A stretch of DNA of 33,069 nucleotides from CAYVBE01 sp964448935 (lineage in GTDB: Bacteria; Planctomycetota; Brocadiia; SM23-32). How positions within the stretch are numbered: position 1 is the stretch's first letter; each line of letters opens with the position of its first letter. The DNA is taken from the NCBI GenBank assembly GCA_964448935.1, contig CAYVBE010000022.1, positions 1-33,069 of the forward strand, in the 5' to 3' direction. This document shows, one piece after another, positions 1 to 7,926 of the stretch. A program made the position numbers and the translations under genes. Under the pieces are notes generated by a model. It did not search any database. It was not told the origin of the DNA and worked only from the letters and a program-made list of their open reading frames with translations.

Positions 1-533
1 GGGCGGGGGTGTTCGTCTTTCCGGGTTTGGCGGCGAGGCAGGCGGGGCTTTCATCTACGGTCTCCTTCACGATCGGGGCGGTGGTGGCTCTGCTGGTGGC
101 GCTGCCGGCCTCGGAGCTGGCGACAGCCATGCCCCGGAGCGGCGGCGCGTACTACTTCGTCTCCCGAGGGCTGGGTGCTCTGCCGGGAGCCGTGGCGGGT
201 GCGGGCCTGTGGGTGGGACTGATCTTCGCGTCGGCTTTCTACCTCGTCGGCTTCGGCCATTACTTCCTGGGCGGGCTCACCGAGCTGGGCCTCGATCCTG
301 CCGTGTCCGTCATTGCCATAGCCCTGCTGGCTGCCGTAGCCCTCAAGTGGGTGAACATCCGGGGAACGGGGAGCGCGGGCGAGCTGCAGAGCTTTGTTGT
401 CATGCTGCTGGTCCTCCTGCTGGGGGCCATCGTGCTCTACGGCGGCTGGTCGCTGACGGCCGCGGGGACCGGCAGCCCGTGGCTATCGCCGACTTCATTG
501 GAGGATTGGTCGGGGAGTCAGACACCGGGGTAA
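1..533 (+). pseudogene. APC-family amino acid permease, N-terminal half only (5' cut by window edge)
   Basis: The reading frame is open to the left edge (frame start at base 3) and gives AG-VFVFPGLAARQAG, the glycine-rich first-helix signature of amino acid/polyamine/organocation (APC) permeases. Hydrophobic segments follow that fit TM2 (SFTIGAVVALLVALPASEL), TM3 (around GLWVGLIFASAFYLVGFGHY), TM4 (VIAIALLAAVALKW) and TM5 (QSFVVMLLVLLLGAIVLYGG). Translation then loses permease character after about base 470 and stops at 533, so TM6-12 of a normal permease of more than 400 residues are absent. The next recognisable peptide, a universal-stress-protein domain, lies in another frame immediately after the break. 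Known permease-Usp fusions suggest that this was one gene which lost its middle. The GTG at 9 is in frame but is not a real start, because homology extends upstream. The family call is firm. Whether the lesion is biological or an assembly error cannot be told from this sequence. Confidence 0.7.
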
Positions 534-844
534 CCCTGCTGCGGTTCCCCGAGTCCGACGAGCAGTTGGAAGAGGGCTGGGCGGAGGATTACGTGCGGCA
601 CTTCACCGAAGCGGGCGTGCCGGAGGATCAGTTGCACACGGAAACGTGCTCCGGCGAGGCAGTGGTGGACCAGGTGGTCGAGCGGGCCGGAAACCACGAC
701 CTGGTGGTCATCGGTGAATACCGGCCGTCGGTGAAGGAGCGCATTTTCGGAGAGATTCACGAAAGCATCATGACGGATGCCCCGTGTCCGCTCATAGTGG
801 TTGTGCGCAAGCCGGAAGAGAACGAGGACTGCGAAACGGACTGA
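464..844 (+). pseudogene. Universal stress protein (UspA) domain, remnant of a permease-Usp fusion
   Basis: From about base 464, in a frame different from the permease part, the translation reads as a Usp domain from its first helix (VAIADFIGGLVG) through strand 2 (DTGVTLLRFPES) and the helix-strand unit AVVDQVVERAGNHDLVVIGE. It ends in the conserved C-terminal section IMTDAPCPLIVVVRKP, with the TGA at 842-844. The first beta strand, usually I-L-V-P-V-D-G-S-like, is missing. The Usp piece therefore begins exactly where the permease frame stops making sense. A GTG at 479 could in principle restart translation and yield a soluble domain of about 120 residues, but no convincing Shine-Dalgarno precedes it. 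I read this as the 3' remnant of the same broken gene. Confidence 0.65.
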
Positions 845-855
845 CGGGCCCGCGT

Positions 856-884
856 TTGACCGGTGCCGTCCGGGCTTCTATATT
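856..884 (+). promoter_or_regulatory. Sigma70-type promoter for rsmA
   Basis: TTGACC at 856-861 and TATATT at 879-884 are separated by exactly 17 nt. The predicted transcription start near 891 lies just ahead of the rsmA ribosome-binding site (GGAGAG, 901-906). Confidence 0.65.
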
Positions 885-916
885 CCCAGTTGTCTTTACC
901 GGAGAGCCGAACTGCC

Positions 917-1810
917 ATGGACGAGTCAACCGATCAGTCATGGATACGCGAGCATCCGCTCGAAGTGCTGAAGCGCCACGGTGTGTGGGCCAGGCGGGGG
1001 TTGGGGCAGAACTTCCTGGCCTCGGTGCGCGACCTGGAGCGCGTGGCCGAGGCGCCGGAGCTGAGCGGGGATGAGGTGCTTCTGGAGATCGGCACGGGGT
1101 TGGGCCGGCTGACGGCCCTCCTGGCGGCGCGCGCGCGGCGTGTCGTGGGCGTCGAGATAGACGACAGGCTCCACGCGATCGCGGCGGAGAATCTGGCCGA
1201 TTGCGCGAATGTGGAACTGCTGCGGTGCGATGCGCTGGAGTCCAAGCACCGGATCAACCCGGCCGTGACGAGCGCCGTGCGGGATGCGACGGAGGAAGCC
1301 GAGGGGAAATTCAAGGTGGTGAGCAACCTGCCCTACCGCATCAGCTCGCCCGTGGTGGTGAACATGCTGGAATGGGAGCTGCGGCCGGTCGAGCTGTATC
1401 TGATGCTGCAGGACGAGGTGGCGGGGCGGATGACGGCGGAGCCGGGCACGGGCGATTACGGGCCGCTGACGGTTTACGTGGACTATTGGGCCACGGTGGA
1501 GCGGCTGTTCACGCTGGGCAGCCACGCCTTCTGGCCGGCGCCCGAGGTGAACTCGGCTTTCCTGCGGTTGAGGCGCTGCAAAGAGCGACACTGCACGGAA
1601 GACTATACGGCCTTCGCCGAACTGGTGCGCCGGTTGTTCACCAGCCGGCGGAAGACCCTGCGGAAGGCGCTGAAGCTGGCGACGAAGGGTGTGCCGGTGG
1701 ACCGGGTGATTGAGGACACTGAACTGCTGCCCGCGATGCGCGTAGAGGAACTGAGCGTGTCCGACTTCGAGAAGCTGACCGAAGCGGTTGGAGAGCGCTC
1801 AAAGCCCTGA
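917..1810 (+). CDS. rsmA: 16S rRNA (adenine1518/1519-N6)-dimethyltransferase RsmA (KsgA)
   Basis: RsmA dimethylates two adjacent adenines near the 3' end of 16S rRNA, using S-adenosylmethionine, late in 30S subunit maturation. The 297-residue protein has the family pattern in order: RGLGQNFL (residues 27-34), the SAM-binding loop LEIGTGLG (56-63), the acidic ribose-binding VEID (79-82), and the catalytic NLPY motif (137-140) followed by RISSPVV. The C-terminal region (SRRKTLRKALK) is the usual helical lobe. The ATG at 917 is chosen because GGAGAG lies 10 nt upstream and homology begins just after it. An in-frame GTG at 863 would add 18 residues, but translation from there would begin ahead of the predicted -10 box and is unlikely. 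A short insertion-like stretch (about residues 108-130) lies between the acidic DA motif and NLPY. The gene has its own promoter, downstream of the broken permease-Usp gene. Confidence 0.96.
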   Translation: MDESTDQSWIREHPLEVLKRHGVWARRGLGQNFLASVRDLERVAEAPELSGDEVLLEIGTGLGRLTALLAARARRVVGVEIDDRLHAIAAENLADCANVELLRCDALESKHRINPAVTSAVRDATEEAEGKFKVVSNLPYRISSPVVVNMLEWELRPVELYLMLQDEVAGRMTAEPGTGDYGPLTVYVDYWATVERLFTLGSHAFWPAPEVNSAFLRLRRCKERHCTEDYTAFAELVRRLFTSRRKTLRKALKLATKGVPVDRVIEDTELLPAMRVEELSVSDFEKLTEAVGERSKP

Positions 1811-1819
1811 GCCCGCGCC

Positions 1820-2866
1820 TCAGAATTTCTCTTCATCCTCTTCGTCTTCTTCCGGCTCCTCGCCGGGCTCCGCAGCTTCCGAGGCGCTTCCGGGCTCTTG
1901 CTCATCGAGGCCCAGGCGTCCGAGCAGCCCTGCGGATTCGTCGCCGAATTCGTCTTCCTCTTCAGCCTCTTCGGCCTCGATGTCTTCCTCTTCGGGTTCC
2001 CGCTCTTCGAGTCGCAACAGCGCTTCGGCCAGCGAACCCTCCTCGGAAACTTCCTCCGCCAACTCTTCCTCTTCCAGCTCCCCTTCTCCTGCTGTTTGCT
2101 CTTCCGGCATCAGGTCCGCTTCCTCTTCTTCCTCGGGCTGCTCGGCGAGTTCCTTGGCTTCTTGTTCCCACTCCTCGAACTCGTCCTCCTCGGGGCCCTC
2201 GCCGGCGGGTTCGGCGGTCTTGGCCGGCCCCAGCAGGTTGCGTTCGGCGCTCTGGCGGCTCTGCACCATGCTTTCGATGCCTTCAATGCGGCTGATGCCA
2301 AGCTGCAGTTCCGACTTCATCTGTTGCAGAACGCTGGCGACGGAGTTGTCGAAGGAACTGAGCACGCCGTTCAGTTCGACCTGGAAGGTCTTTCCCAGGC
2401 TCTCGCGGAAGGCGTCGAGTCGGTCGAAGAGGTTGGGGATGCGCTCTTCCACCTCGTCAACGCGTTTTCGGAAGCGGTCCACCTCCTCGGCGGCGCCGTT
2501 CACGCGGGACTCCAGCTTGCTGATGGAGTTCGACAGGGAGGCGCTACGCTCTTCCAGGCGCTCCTGGATCATGTCGCCCTTTTGATTGATCTTGTTGGTG
2601 ACCCGGTTGTCCATCTCGCTGGTGCGCGAGTCCAGTCGTTTCTCCATGCGGCGTTCCAGCTCGTCCATCTCGCGGGTAAGGCGTTTGACCTCTTCGGTGG
2701 CGTCCCGTGCCACCTCGACGGCGCGGGTCGCCTTGCCCCGGCTGCGAAGCAGAAGCACCTGCAAAATGACGAACAACACCAGCGCGGCCACGATCCCCCA
2801 GAAGATGACCAATGCCTGCACGTCGCCCGCGGTGTGTATCTGCACCAGATAGTTCCAGATGTTCAT
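1820..2866 (-). CDS. Membrane-anchored coiled-coil protein with long acidic tail (unknown function)
   Basis: I do not recognise a family for this 348-residue protein. One hydrophobic helix (about residues 18-41, LVIFWGIVAALVLFVILQVLLL) should anchor it in the inner membrane. A positively charged patch (RSRGKATR) follows, then a heptad-rich coiled coil (about 50-230, EEVKRLTREMDELERRME and onward). The last 120 residues are extremely acidic, with runs of E and D. Inside that tail, about residues 309-329, is an ESA-LL-RLGL-P-SA peptide that is nearly repeated in the protein encoded at 4950-5807. The start at 2866 has a good Shine-Dalgarno (GGAGG about 7 nt upstream). The overall architecture resembles RmuC-like or other membrane-tethered coiled-coil proteins, but I see no nuclease domain. 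The gene has its own promoter and is not obviously coupled to the upstream zinc-ribbon gene. Confidence 0.85.
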   Translation of the reverse strand: MNIWNYLVQIHTAGDVQALVIFWGIVAALVLFVILQVLLLRSRGKATRAVEVARDATEEVKRLTREMDELERRMEKRLDSRTSEMDNRVTNKINQKGDMIQERLEERSASLSNSISKLESRVNGAAEEVDRFRKRVDEVEERIPNLFDRLDAFRESLGKTFQVELNGVLSSFDNSVASVLQQMKSELQLGISRIEGIESMVQSRQSAERNLLGPAKTAEPAGEGPEEDEFEEWEQEAKELAEQPEEEEEADLMPEEQTAGEGELEEEELAEEVSEEGSLAEALLRLEEREPEEEDIEAEEAEEEDEFGDESAGLLGRLGLDEQEPGSASEAAEPGEEPEEDEEDEEKF

Positions 2867-2918
2867 GCCGTTCCTCCGTAAGGTCGGGGCGTCTCGGACG
2901 GTCCCATTCCACCCTCGT

Positions 2919-2947
2919 ATGCTAACGGAAAGCCGCGCTCACCACAA
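2919..2947 (-). promoter_or_regulatory. Promoter for the acidic coiled-coil protein
   Basis: On the minus strand TTGTGG (2942-2947) and TAGCAT (2919-2924) are 17 nt apart. The -10 box lies about 53 nt upstream of the ATG at 2866. The -35 match is moderate. Confidence 0.5.
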
Positions 2948-2971
2948 AGCGCGCCCGCCACATTTTGCCCG

Positions 2972-3622
2972 TCACACGTCAATGCCCAGGATGTAGCGCC
3001 CGAAGAAGCGCACCGCCTCGTAGGCCTGCCGCAGGCGATCTCGTTCATTGAGCTGGGTTTGCGTCAACCGCTCGTGCCCCTCGTCCAGCGGACGAAGCTT
3101 ATCCTGAATGGTTTCCAGGCGAATCTCAAGGATTTCTCGCAGACGGTCGCGCCGATACTTGCCGGCATTTTCCATCTCTTGCGCCCGTTTGCCGGGCTTC
3201 AGGTCCGAATCCCTGTAGAGCCGCTGCACTTCACGCGCCGTTTCCTGGTTGATCTTGTTGACGGCGGTGACCAGGTCGTCCACCTCTTCGATGCGGCCGA
3301 ACGCCTTGCCCGGGCTCCACTTTTTGTCTCGCAGGGACGGCTTGGAGCCGGCGGAGCCGGGCCCCTCGGATTCTTCATCCTCGCCGCGTAGCTGTTTTAT
3401 CAGGCGGTCCGGGTCGAGCTGCAACTGGCCCGGGTCTCCGGTCTCCTCCATGTCCGTGCCGGCGGCGATGGCGTCCAGGTTGGCCAGCGGCACGGTGGTG
3501 GGCTGTCCGCACTTGGGACACCTGATGCGGTTGCCGCCCTCGTAGCTTTCCTTCACCTTCAGCTTCTGCCCGCAGTTTTTGCACCGCCACCTTATGTAGC
3601 CGTCTTCGCTTTTGGCCGCCAT
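2972..3622 (-). CDS. Zinc-ribbon and coiled-coil protein (unknown function)
   Basis: The 216-residue protein starts with a treble-clef-type zinc ribbon: C14-x2-C17 and C35-x2-C38 (CKNCGQKLKV ... CPKCGQP). This form is common at the N terminus of uncharacterised planctomycete and lentisphaera proteins. An acidic linker (about 65-95) and a helical, charged C-terminal half (EEVDDLVTAVNKINQETA and after) follow, probably a coiled coil. It has no enzyme motif. The ATG at 3622 is placed directly before the zinc ribbon and has AGGAG only 2 nt away, which is tight. An in-frame ATG at 3658 has AGGA 4 nt upstream and would add 12 residues, so the start is uncertain. The gene follows cinA by only a few bases and is probably co-transcribed with it. 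Confidence 0.85.
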   Translation of the reverse strand: MAAKSEDGYIRWRCKNCGQKLKVKESYEGGNRIRCPKCGQPTTVPLANLDAIAAGTDMEETGDPGQLQLDPDRLIKQLRGEDEESEGPGSAGSKPSLRDKKWSPGKAFGRIEEVDDLVTAVNKINQETAREVQRLYRDSDLKPGKRAQEMENAGKYRRDRLREILEIRLETIQDKLRPLDEGHERLTQTQLNERDRLRQAYEAVRFFGRYILGIDV

Positions 3623-3664
3623 GGCTCCTTGCCCTTTCCCACGATTGACACGGCGCATTGTATC

Positions 3665-4930
3665 CTAAGCGCCGATGGATTTCAGCCCATTTTTCAGGGC
3701 CAGCCGGGCGAAGTTCAGAGCATACTTCGCCGAACGGTCTTTGATGCGCCATCTGTCTCCGCGAAGGTTCAGTTCGCGCACGGCCGTCTCGCCGTTCAGG
3801 CACAGCCCCACGTAGACCAGGCCCACGGGCTTTTCCTCCGTGCCGCCGGTGGGGCCCGCGATGCCGGTGGTGCTGAGGCCCAGGTCCGCGCCGGCCGCGC
3901 GGCATGTGCCCACGGCCATGTCTCGCGCCACCTGCGGGCTGACGGCGCCGTGCTCGACGATGTGCTTTCGGGGCACCCCGAGCTGGCTGATCTTCGCCTC
4001 GTTGCTGTAGGCCACCACGTCCGCCAGGAAGAACCGCGAGATGCCCGGAACGTCCACCAGCATGTGCCCGATCAGGCCACCGGTCAGGGATTCCGCCACG
4101 GCGATCGAACTGTCGGTGCGCTCGAGTTCCCGGCTCACTGCGTCCGCCAGGGCGTCCGTGCCCCGGCCGAAGGCCAGATCCCCGAAGCGTTCTTCCACCA
4201 CCTGCACGTCCCGCCGCATCAGGTCTTCCGCCTCCTGTTCGGTGGCCGCGCGGGCGCGAATACTGACGGTGATGACGCCGTCGCGGACCGTGATCCCGAG
4301 GGTGGGGTTGCGCCCGGCGTCCATCACGTCCGCCAGCCGCGCGTCCACGTGCGACTCGGGGATGGGGAAAAGGTTGATCCTCTCGACCGCCACGGAGCGG
4401 TCGGGCATCAATTCTTCCATCAGGAAGGGCAGAATGCTCTCGGTCAGCATGGCGCGCATCTCGTGTGGCACGCCCGGCATGGCCACCAGCCACGCCCCGT
4501 CCGCCCGGCAGGCGAAGCCGCGCGCGGTGCCGCGTGGATTGGGGAAGATGACGGCGCCGGCCGGGAAGCGGGCCTGGGTGAGCTGGGCTTCAGTCACCTG
4601 GTGGCCGTAGCTGTTTATCCGGTCCGAGACGAACGTGGCGGTGTCTCCATCTTCGAGCAGTTTCCGGCCCACGGCCCCGGCGATGGCATAGCGGGTGCGG
4701 TCGTCCGCGGTGGGGCCGAGCCCGCCGCTGAGCAGCACCAGATCGCTGTCGCTCAGGCAGCTTTCCAGTTCGCGCTGCAGAACATCGGGATCGTCTCCCA
4801 CGGCCAGCAGCCTCTTGACCTCGAAGCCGTAGCAGTCCAGTTGGGCGGCCGCGAAAGATGCATTGGTGTCCGCAGTGCGCCCGCGGACAAGTTCCTCGCC
4901 CGTCGAGACTATGGTTGCCTGTGGTGCCAT
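3665..4930 (-). CDS. cinA: CinA: molybdopterin-binding-like domain plus nicotinamide-nucleotide amidohydrolase
   Basis: This 421-residue protein has the two-domain CinA layout. The N-terminal COG1058 domain (about 1-170) opens with TIVSTGEELVRGRTADTN and has LLSGGLGPTADDRT, the nucleotide-pyrophosphatase fold. The C-terminal PncC-type amidohydrolase (about 260-421) has AVAESLTGGLIGHML, DVVAYSNEAK and STTGIAGPTGGTEEKPVGLV. PncC converts NMN to nicotinate mononucleotide in pyridine-nucleotide salvage. In some bacteria cinA is linked to competence, and comEC is also in this window. The start at 4930 gives the family N terminus, although no clear Shine-Dalgarno precedes it. It lies 19 nt after the 285-aa gene, so translational coupling is likely. 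Confidence 0.95.
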   Translation of the reverse strand: MAPQATIVSTGEELVRGRTADTNASFAAAQLDCYGFEVKRLLAVGDDPDVLQRELESCLSDSDLVLLSGGLGPTADDRTRYAIAGAVGRKLLEDGDTATFVSDRINSYGHQVTEAQLTQARFPAGAVIFPNPRGTARGFACRADGAWLVAMPGVPHEMRAMLTESILPFLMEELMPDRSVAVERINLFPIPESHVDARLADVMDAGRNPTLGITVRDGVITVSIRARAATEQEAEDLMRRDVQVVEERFGDLAFGRGTDALADAVSRELERTDSSIAVAESLTGGLIGHMLVDVPGISRFFLADVVAYSNEAKISQLGVPRKHIVEHGAVSPQVARDMAVGTCRAAGADLGLSTTGIAGPTGGTEEKPVGLVYVGLCLNGETAVRELNLRGDRWRIKDRSAKYALNFARLALKNGLKSIGA

Positions 4931-4949
4931 GGGGAAAACCGGTGAAACC

Positions 4950-5807
4950 TCACCCGCGCAGCAGCTCCACCACCTCTCCCAGGTCCCGGTGGGTCCGCTG
5001 CAGTTCCAGCAGAACCCGGTCGTCCGAACCGCCGGGCGGGAGCGCGCACGTGATGTGGGTGCTGGTGGGCTCGATCTTCAGCGCATAGGTAACGTCACCC
5101 TGGGTCCGTTGCCATTCGAAATCCTCGACGCGTTCGTAGCCCATGCCGCCGGCGATTTTCTTGACCTGGTCCACGGGGTTGGTCAGGCGGCTGTGACCGA
5201 CGCCGACGGCCAGCCGCAATTCCAGGCCCTCGTCCTCAACGAGGGTCACGTCCACCTGGTGCTCTCCCATCTGGTAATGGGCCAGTTCGGTCTGTTCGCT
5301 CCAGGTGGTGCGCTCCAGCGGCGCATCCTGCCCCCGCATATCCTCCACCAGCCGGTCCACGGACTCGAAGGTGCGCCGCGCGGCAGACTCCGGCTGACCC
5401 TCGGTCAGGCCCAGCCGCCGCAGCAAGGCGGCGGATTCTTCGGAGGTGCCCTCCGTCTCGAACTCGGGGGTTTCGACCGGGCCGCCCGGGCGGTTCTCGA
5501 TCATGTTGTCGTATTCCCGCATCTGCCGCTCTTCCATCGCCTCCTGCCACACGGGATAGACGTTGTCCAGGAACTCCCGGATGCGCTGCTCCTGCCGTTG
5601 CTCGGCGTCCAGGATGCCTACCGAGGCGGCCATGCAGACGGCCCGGAAAAACGGCAGGATATCCTCATCGGGGTCTTTGGGTTCAAGCGCATCGGGGTCC
5701 CGCAGCAGCCGGTTGAACACGGCCATGAAGGTGGCATACGGCACCGGGCCGGTGCCCTCGCGGTACATGTTCTGGATCTTCGCGACCTGATCTATGTCCG
5801 TAACCAT
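4950..5807 (-). CDS. Uncharacterised 285-residue cytoplasmic protein
   Basis: I do not recognise a family. There is no signal peptide or membrane segment. The N-terminal part (about 1-100) is helical and charged. A linker rich in E, T and P (105-125) leads into EESAALLRRLGL (123-134) and then QPESAA (138-143), closely matching a peptide in the acidic tail of the membrane coiled-coil protein at 1820-2866. The C-terminal 110 residues look alpha/beta, with alternating strand-like stretches (HQVDVTLVEDEGLELRLAVGV, then VTYALKIEPTSTHITCALP). The start has GGGAG about 9 nt upstream. It lies 49 nt after the sugar-phosphate isomerase-like gene and 19 nt before cinA, so it is probably in the same transcript. 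No function can be assigned. Confidence 0.85.
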   Translation of the reverse strand: MVTDIDQVAKIQNMYREGTGPVPYATFMAVFNRLLRDPDALEPKDPDEDILPFFRAVCMAASVGILDAEQRQEQRIREFLDNVYPVWQEAMEERQMREYDNMIENRPGGPVETPEFETEGTSEESAALLRRLGLTEGQPESAARRTFESVDRLVEDMRGQDAPLERTTWSEQTELAHYQMGEHQVDVTLVEDEGLELRLAVGVGHSRLTNPVDQVKKIAGGMGYERVEDFEWQRTQGDVTYALKIEPTSTHITCALPPGGSDDRVLLELQRTHRDLGEVVELLRG

Positions 5808-5856
5808 CGCACTCGCTCCCGGTTTATTCCGCGGACCGGCCCGATCGGCCGGCGCC

Positions 5857-6690
5857 TTATTTCAGGCCCTCCACCAGTTTCACAAGTCGTCGGCCGTACT
5901 CGACGTAGAGATCGTAGGCGCTCTTCGCTTCCGAGGCCGCCTTGCCCTCGTGAACCACGGCGGCAAGGTGCGGCTCGATGGACACGGCGCCCTTGTAGCC
6001 CCGGTCCATCAGCTCCCGCAGGACGTCCTTCACGTGGCCCTCGCCGTCTCCGGGCCAGGTGTAGGTCATCTTCCCGTCTTCCATGCGGCCGTCCTTGATG
6101 TGCACGTAGGCCACGTGGTCCTTGACGGCGCTCCAGTATTCCCAGGGGTCCTGCCCGTGGGCGACGGGGTTGCCCGTGTCCCACAGAAGCTTGAAGGCGG
6201 GGGAGTCCACTTTCTCGACCATCTCCAGGGATTGCTCGGCGCCCAGGCCGCCCCAGCCGTCGCAGTTCTCGTGGGCCAGCGTCACGCCGCCGTCCTCGGC
6301 CGTCTTCGCCAGCACGCGCAGGCGCGAGATGACCTCTTCCTTCCACTCATCCTGCGGCCAACCGGCGTTGGGATAGCTCATCATCCGGATGAACTCGCAG
6401 CCCACCCGCCGCATCCGCGGCATGGCCCTCTCGAGCTCACCGCGGTCAATTTCGGGGTGCTGCGCGATAGGGCGTGCCCAGTTGCAGAGCTGGGAGGCGA
6501 AGCAAGATATGCCAAGGCCCGCGTCGCTGACTTTCCGGGCCACCTCCTCGAAGACGCGGTCGCAGAGGTCCGCCACGCCGATGCCGTCAATGTTGCGCAG
6601 CTCGATGTGCTTCCAGCCGAGCTCCTGATGGGCCCGGATCTGGGTTTCGATGTCGTCGCCGGCCTCGTCGGCTATCCCGGAGAAGTACAT
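5857..6690 (-). CDS. Sugar phosphate isomerase/epimerase (xylose isomerase-like TIM barrel)
   Basis: The 277-residue protein is a full-length member of the AP-endonuclease-2/xylose-isomerase-like TIM-barrel family. Expected metal- and substrate-binding positions are visible on successive strands: KHIELRN (E30), LAHENCDGWGG, LLWDTGNPVAHG, YVHIKDG and VSIEPH. Members isomerise or epimerise sugars, keto acids or inositol derivatives using a divalent metal; the substrate here cannot be read from the sequence. There is no signal peptide, so it is cytoplasmic. The ATG at 6690 has AAGAG about 10 nt upstream. A promoter precedes it, and the downstream 285-aa gene, cinA and zinc-ribbon gene may share the transcript. 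It lies 103 nt downstream of an aldolase-like gene, so both may belong to carbohydrate catabolism. Confidence 0.9.
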   Translation of the reverse strand: MYFSGIADEAGDDIETQIRAHQELGWKHIELRNIDGIGVADLCDRVFEEVARKVSDAGLGISCFASQLCNWARPIAQHPEIDRGELERAMPRMRRVGCEFIRMMSYPNAGWPQDEWKEEVISRLRVLAKTAEDGGVTLAHENCDGWGGLGAEQSLEMVEKVDSPAFKLLWDTGNPVAHGQDPWEYWSAVKDHVAYVHIKDGRMEDGKMTYTWPGDGEGHVKDVLRELMDRGYKGAVSIEPHLAAVVHEGKAASEAKSAYDLYVEYGRRLVKLVEGLK

Positions 6691-6732
6691 GATTCTGTCG
6701 CTCTTTCCTGAGACTGTGAAGCCTACATGTGA

Positions 6733-6761
6733 ACATTAAGCGTCGCTTCGGCGCGCGTCAA
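6733..6761 (-). promoter_or_regulatory. Promoter for the isomerase-cinA transcript
   Basis: Minus-strand TTGACG (6756-6761) and TAATGT (6733-6738) are separated by 17 nt, with the -10 about 42 nt upstream of the ATG at 6690. Confidence 0.6.
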
Positions 6762-6793
6762 GTCGAAGGCCCCGTCCGCAGCCCGTCCGCCGG

Positions 6794-7849
6794 TCAGTCG
6801 CCGAGGCGCTCGTAGCCGAACATCACGAAATACCGACCCAGTGTCTCGGCCACCTCCTGCACCCAGCGCTCGCGTAGCTCCACGATGGGGAAGTAATCCA
6901 GGTGCGGGCCGATGTCCCCTTCAAACTGCTCGTCAATGAATTCCGGGGTGGAGAGGCGCTCCCCCAGGAGGCCCTCCTCGATCAACTCGTCCACTTCGTC
7001 CCGCTCCACCAGGTGGCCGACGTTTCGCAGCACGTATTCGACCATCTTGCGCGCGCCGGTCTTCTCGATGATGGTCCAGACGTTCACCTTCACGAACCCG
7101 TCGCCGGGCACCGCGCTCAGGTCCGCCTCGCCCATGCAGCTTGTGCCGTGCAGAACGAGCTTCCGCCCGGCCAGGTCGGATATCTCGCGGGCGCGCCCGC
7201 CGTCGTAATGCGCGTGGCCGGCCTCCGCGGCGCGGTGTTCGGTGCCCACGTTGGGCACAATCAGGTCGCAGCCGGTCTCGTCCAGGAAACGCCGGGCCTG
7301 CTCCGGCGTGGTCATGGCCGGCGCGGTTACCTCTTCGCGAGCCTCTTTCAGCTCGGCCACCGCGCCCTCGATCACCACCCGGTCGGAATGGGCCTCGACG
7401 TAGCGGGCGGTGCGGCGGATGTTCTCCTCCAGGGGCGAGTGGCTGGCGTCGAACATCACCATGGCAAACTCGTCCAGCCGGTCCTGCAGCAGCCACCGGT
7501 CCTCGTCGGGCTGCCCGTGGTCGAGCATGGGATAGACGCGGCAGTGCCCGTACGGTCCGCGCTCGTCCATCAGGGTCCGCAGGTCACTCATCAGGCCGTC
7601 GAACCCCATCTGCTGGTCGCTGCATTCCCAGTAATTCCCCAGATTCTGCCGGGCGGGGTAGCCGCCCGTGAAGGCTATGGAGACGGGCGGATCGGCCAGG
7701 CCGAAACGCCGTCCGGCGGTCCGGGCGGCCTTCAGGATGGTCTCCGTGGTCCAGGCGTTCTCGGTGCAGAAACACGGCAGGGCAACACGTCGCTCGCGCA
7801 GCTCGTCCAGCAGTTCGCGGGTCCGCTGCGGGTCGGTCACGATGGGCAT
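6794..7849 (-). CDS. Class II fructose-bisphosphate/tagatose aldolase-like protein
   Basis: The 351-residue protein follows the class II, zinc-dependent aldolase pattern throughout. It has a family-like opening (ALPCFCTENAWTTE, compare VPAFNxNN), LDHG with D110 and H111, VMFDASHSPLEENI (131-144, compare VMIDGSxxPxEENI), IEGAVAEL (E161), VPNVGTEH (H205), LVLHGTS (H234) and KVNVWT (N256). The three histidines expected to bind zinc and the catalytic aspartate are therefore present. Several loops differ from standard FBA or GatY (CFCTEN, VPNVGTEH in place of IAIGTSHG), so the substrate may not be fructose or tagatose bisphosphate. The ATG at 7849 has GGAG 7 nt upstream. It is divergent from folC and upstream of the TIM-barrel isomerase-like gene on the same strand. 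Confidence 0.85.
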   Translation of the reverse strand: MPIVTDPQRTRELLDELRERRVALPCFCTENAWTTETILKAARTAGRRFGLADPPVSIAFTGGYPARQNLGNYWECSDQQMGFDGLMSDLRTLMDERGPYGHCRVYPMLDHGQPDEDRWLLQDRLDEFAMVMFDASHSPLEENIRRTARYVEAHSDRVVIEGAVAELKEAREEVTAPAMTTPEQARRFLDETGCDLIVPNVGTEHRAAEAGHAHYDGGRAREISDLAGRKLVLHGTSCMGEADLSAVPGDGFVKVNVWTIIEKTGARKMVEYVLRNVGHLVERDEVDELIEEGLLGERLSTPEFIDEQFEGDIGPHLDYFPIVELRERWVQEVAETLGRYFVMFGYERLGD

Positions 7850-7862
7850 GGTGATGCTCCGC

Positions 7863-7891
7863 TTGACTTTCCGAAGGAGTGGTGGGACACT
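7863..7891 (+). promoter_or_regulatory. Candidate promoter for folC
   Basis: TTGACT (7863-7868) and GACACT (7886-7891) are 17 nt apart. The -35 is strong and the -10 matches at three of six positions. It lies upstream of folC in the divergent gap. Confidence 0.45.
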
Positions 7892-7926
7892 ACGTTCCTC
7901 GCCCGATTACATCAACCGGGACTGCC

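Noticed and set aside
863..916. Upstream GTG start for rsmA
   Set aside because: It lies before the -10 box of the rsmA promoter, so it is outside the predicted transcript, and it has no Shine-Dalgarno.
3629..4945. Long open frame (438 codons) antisense to cinA
   Set aside because: High G+C leaves few stops on the opposite strand. The translation has no family features and mirrors the codons of cinA, which has clear motifs.
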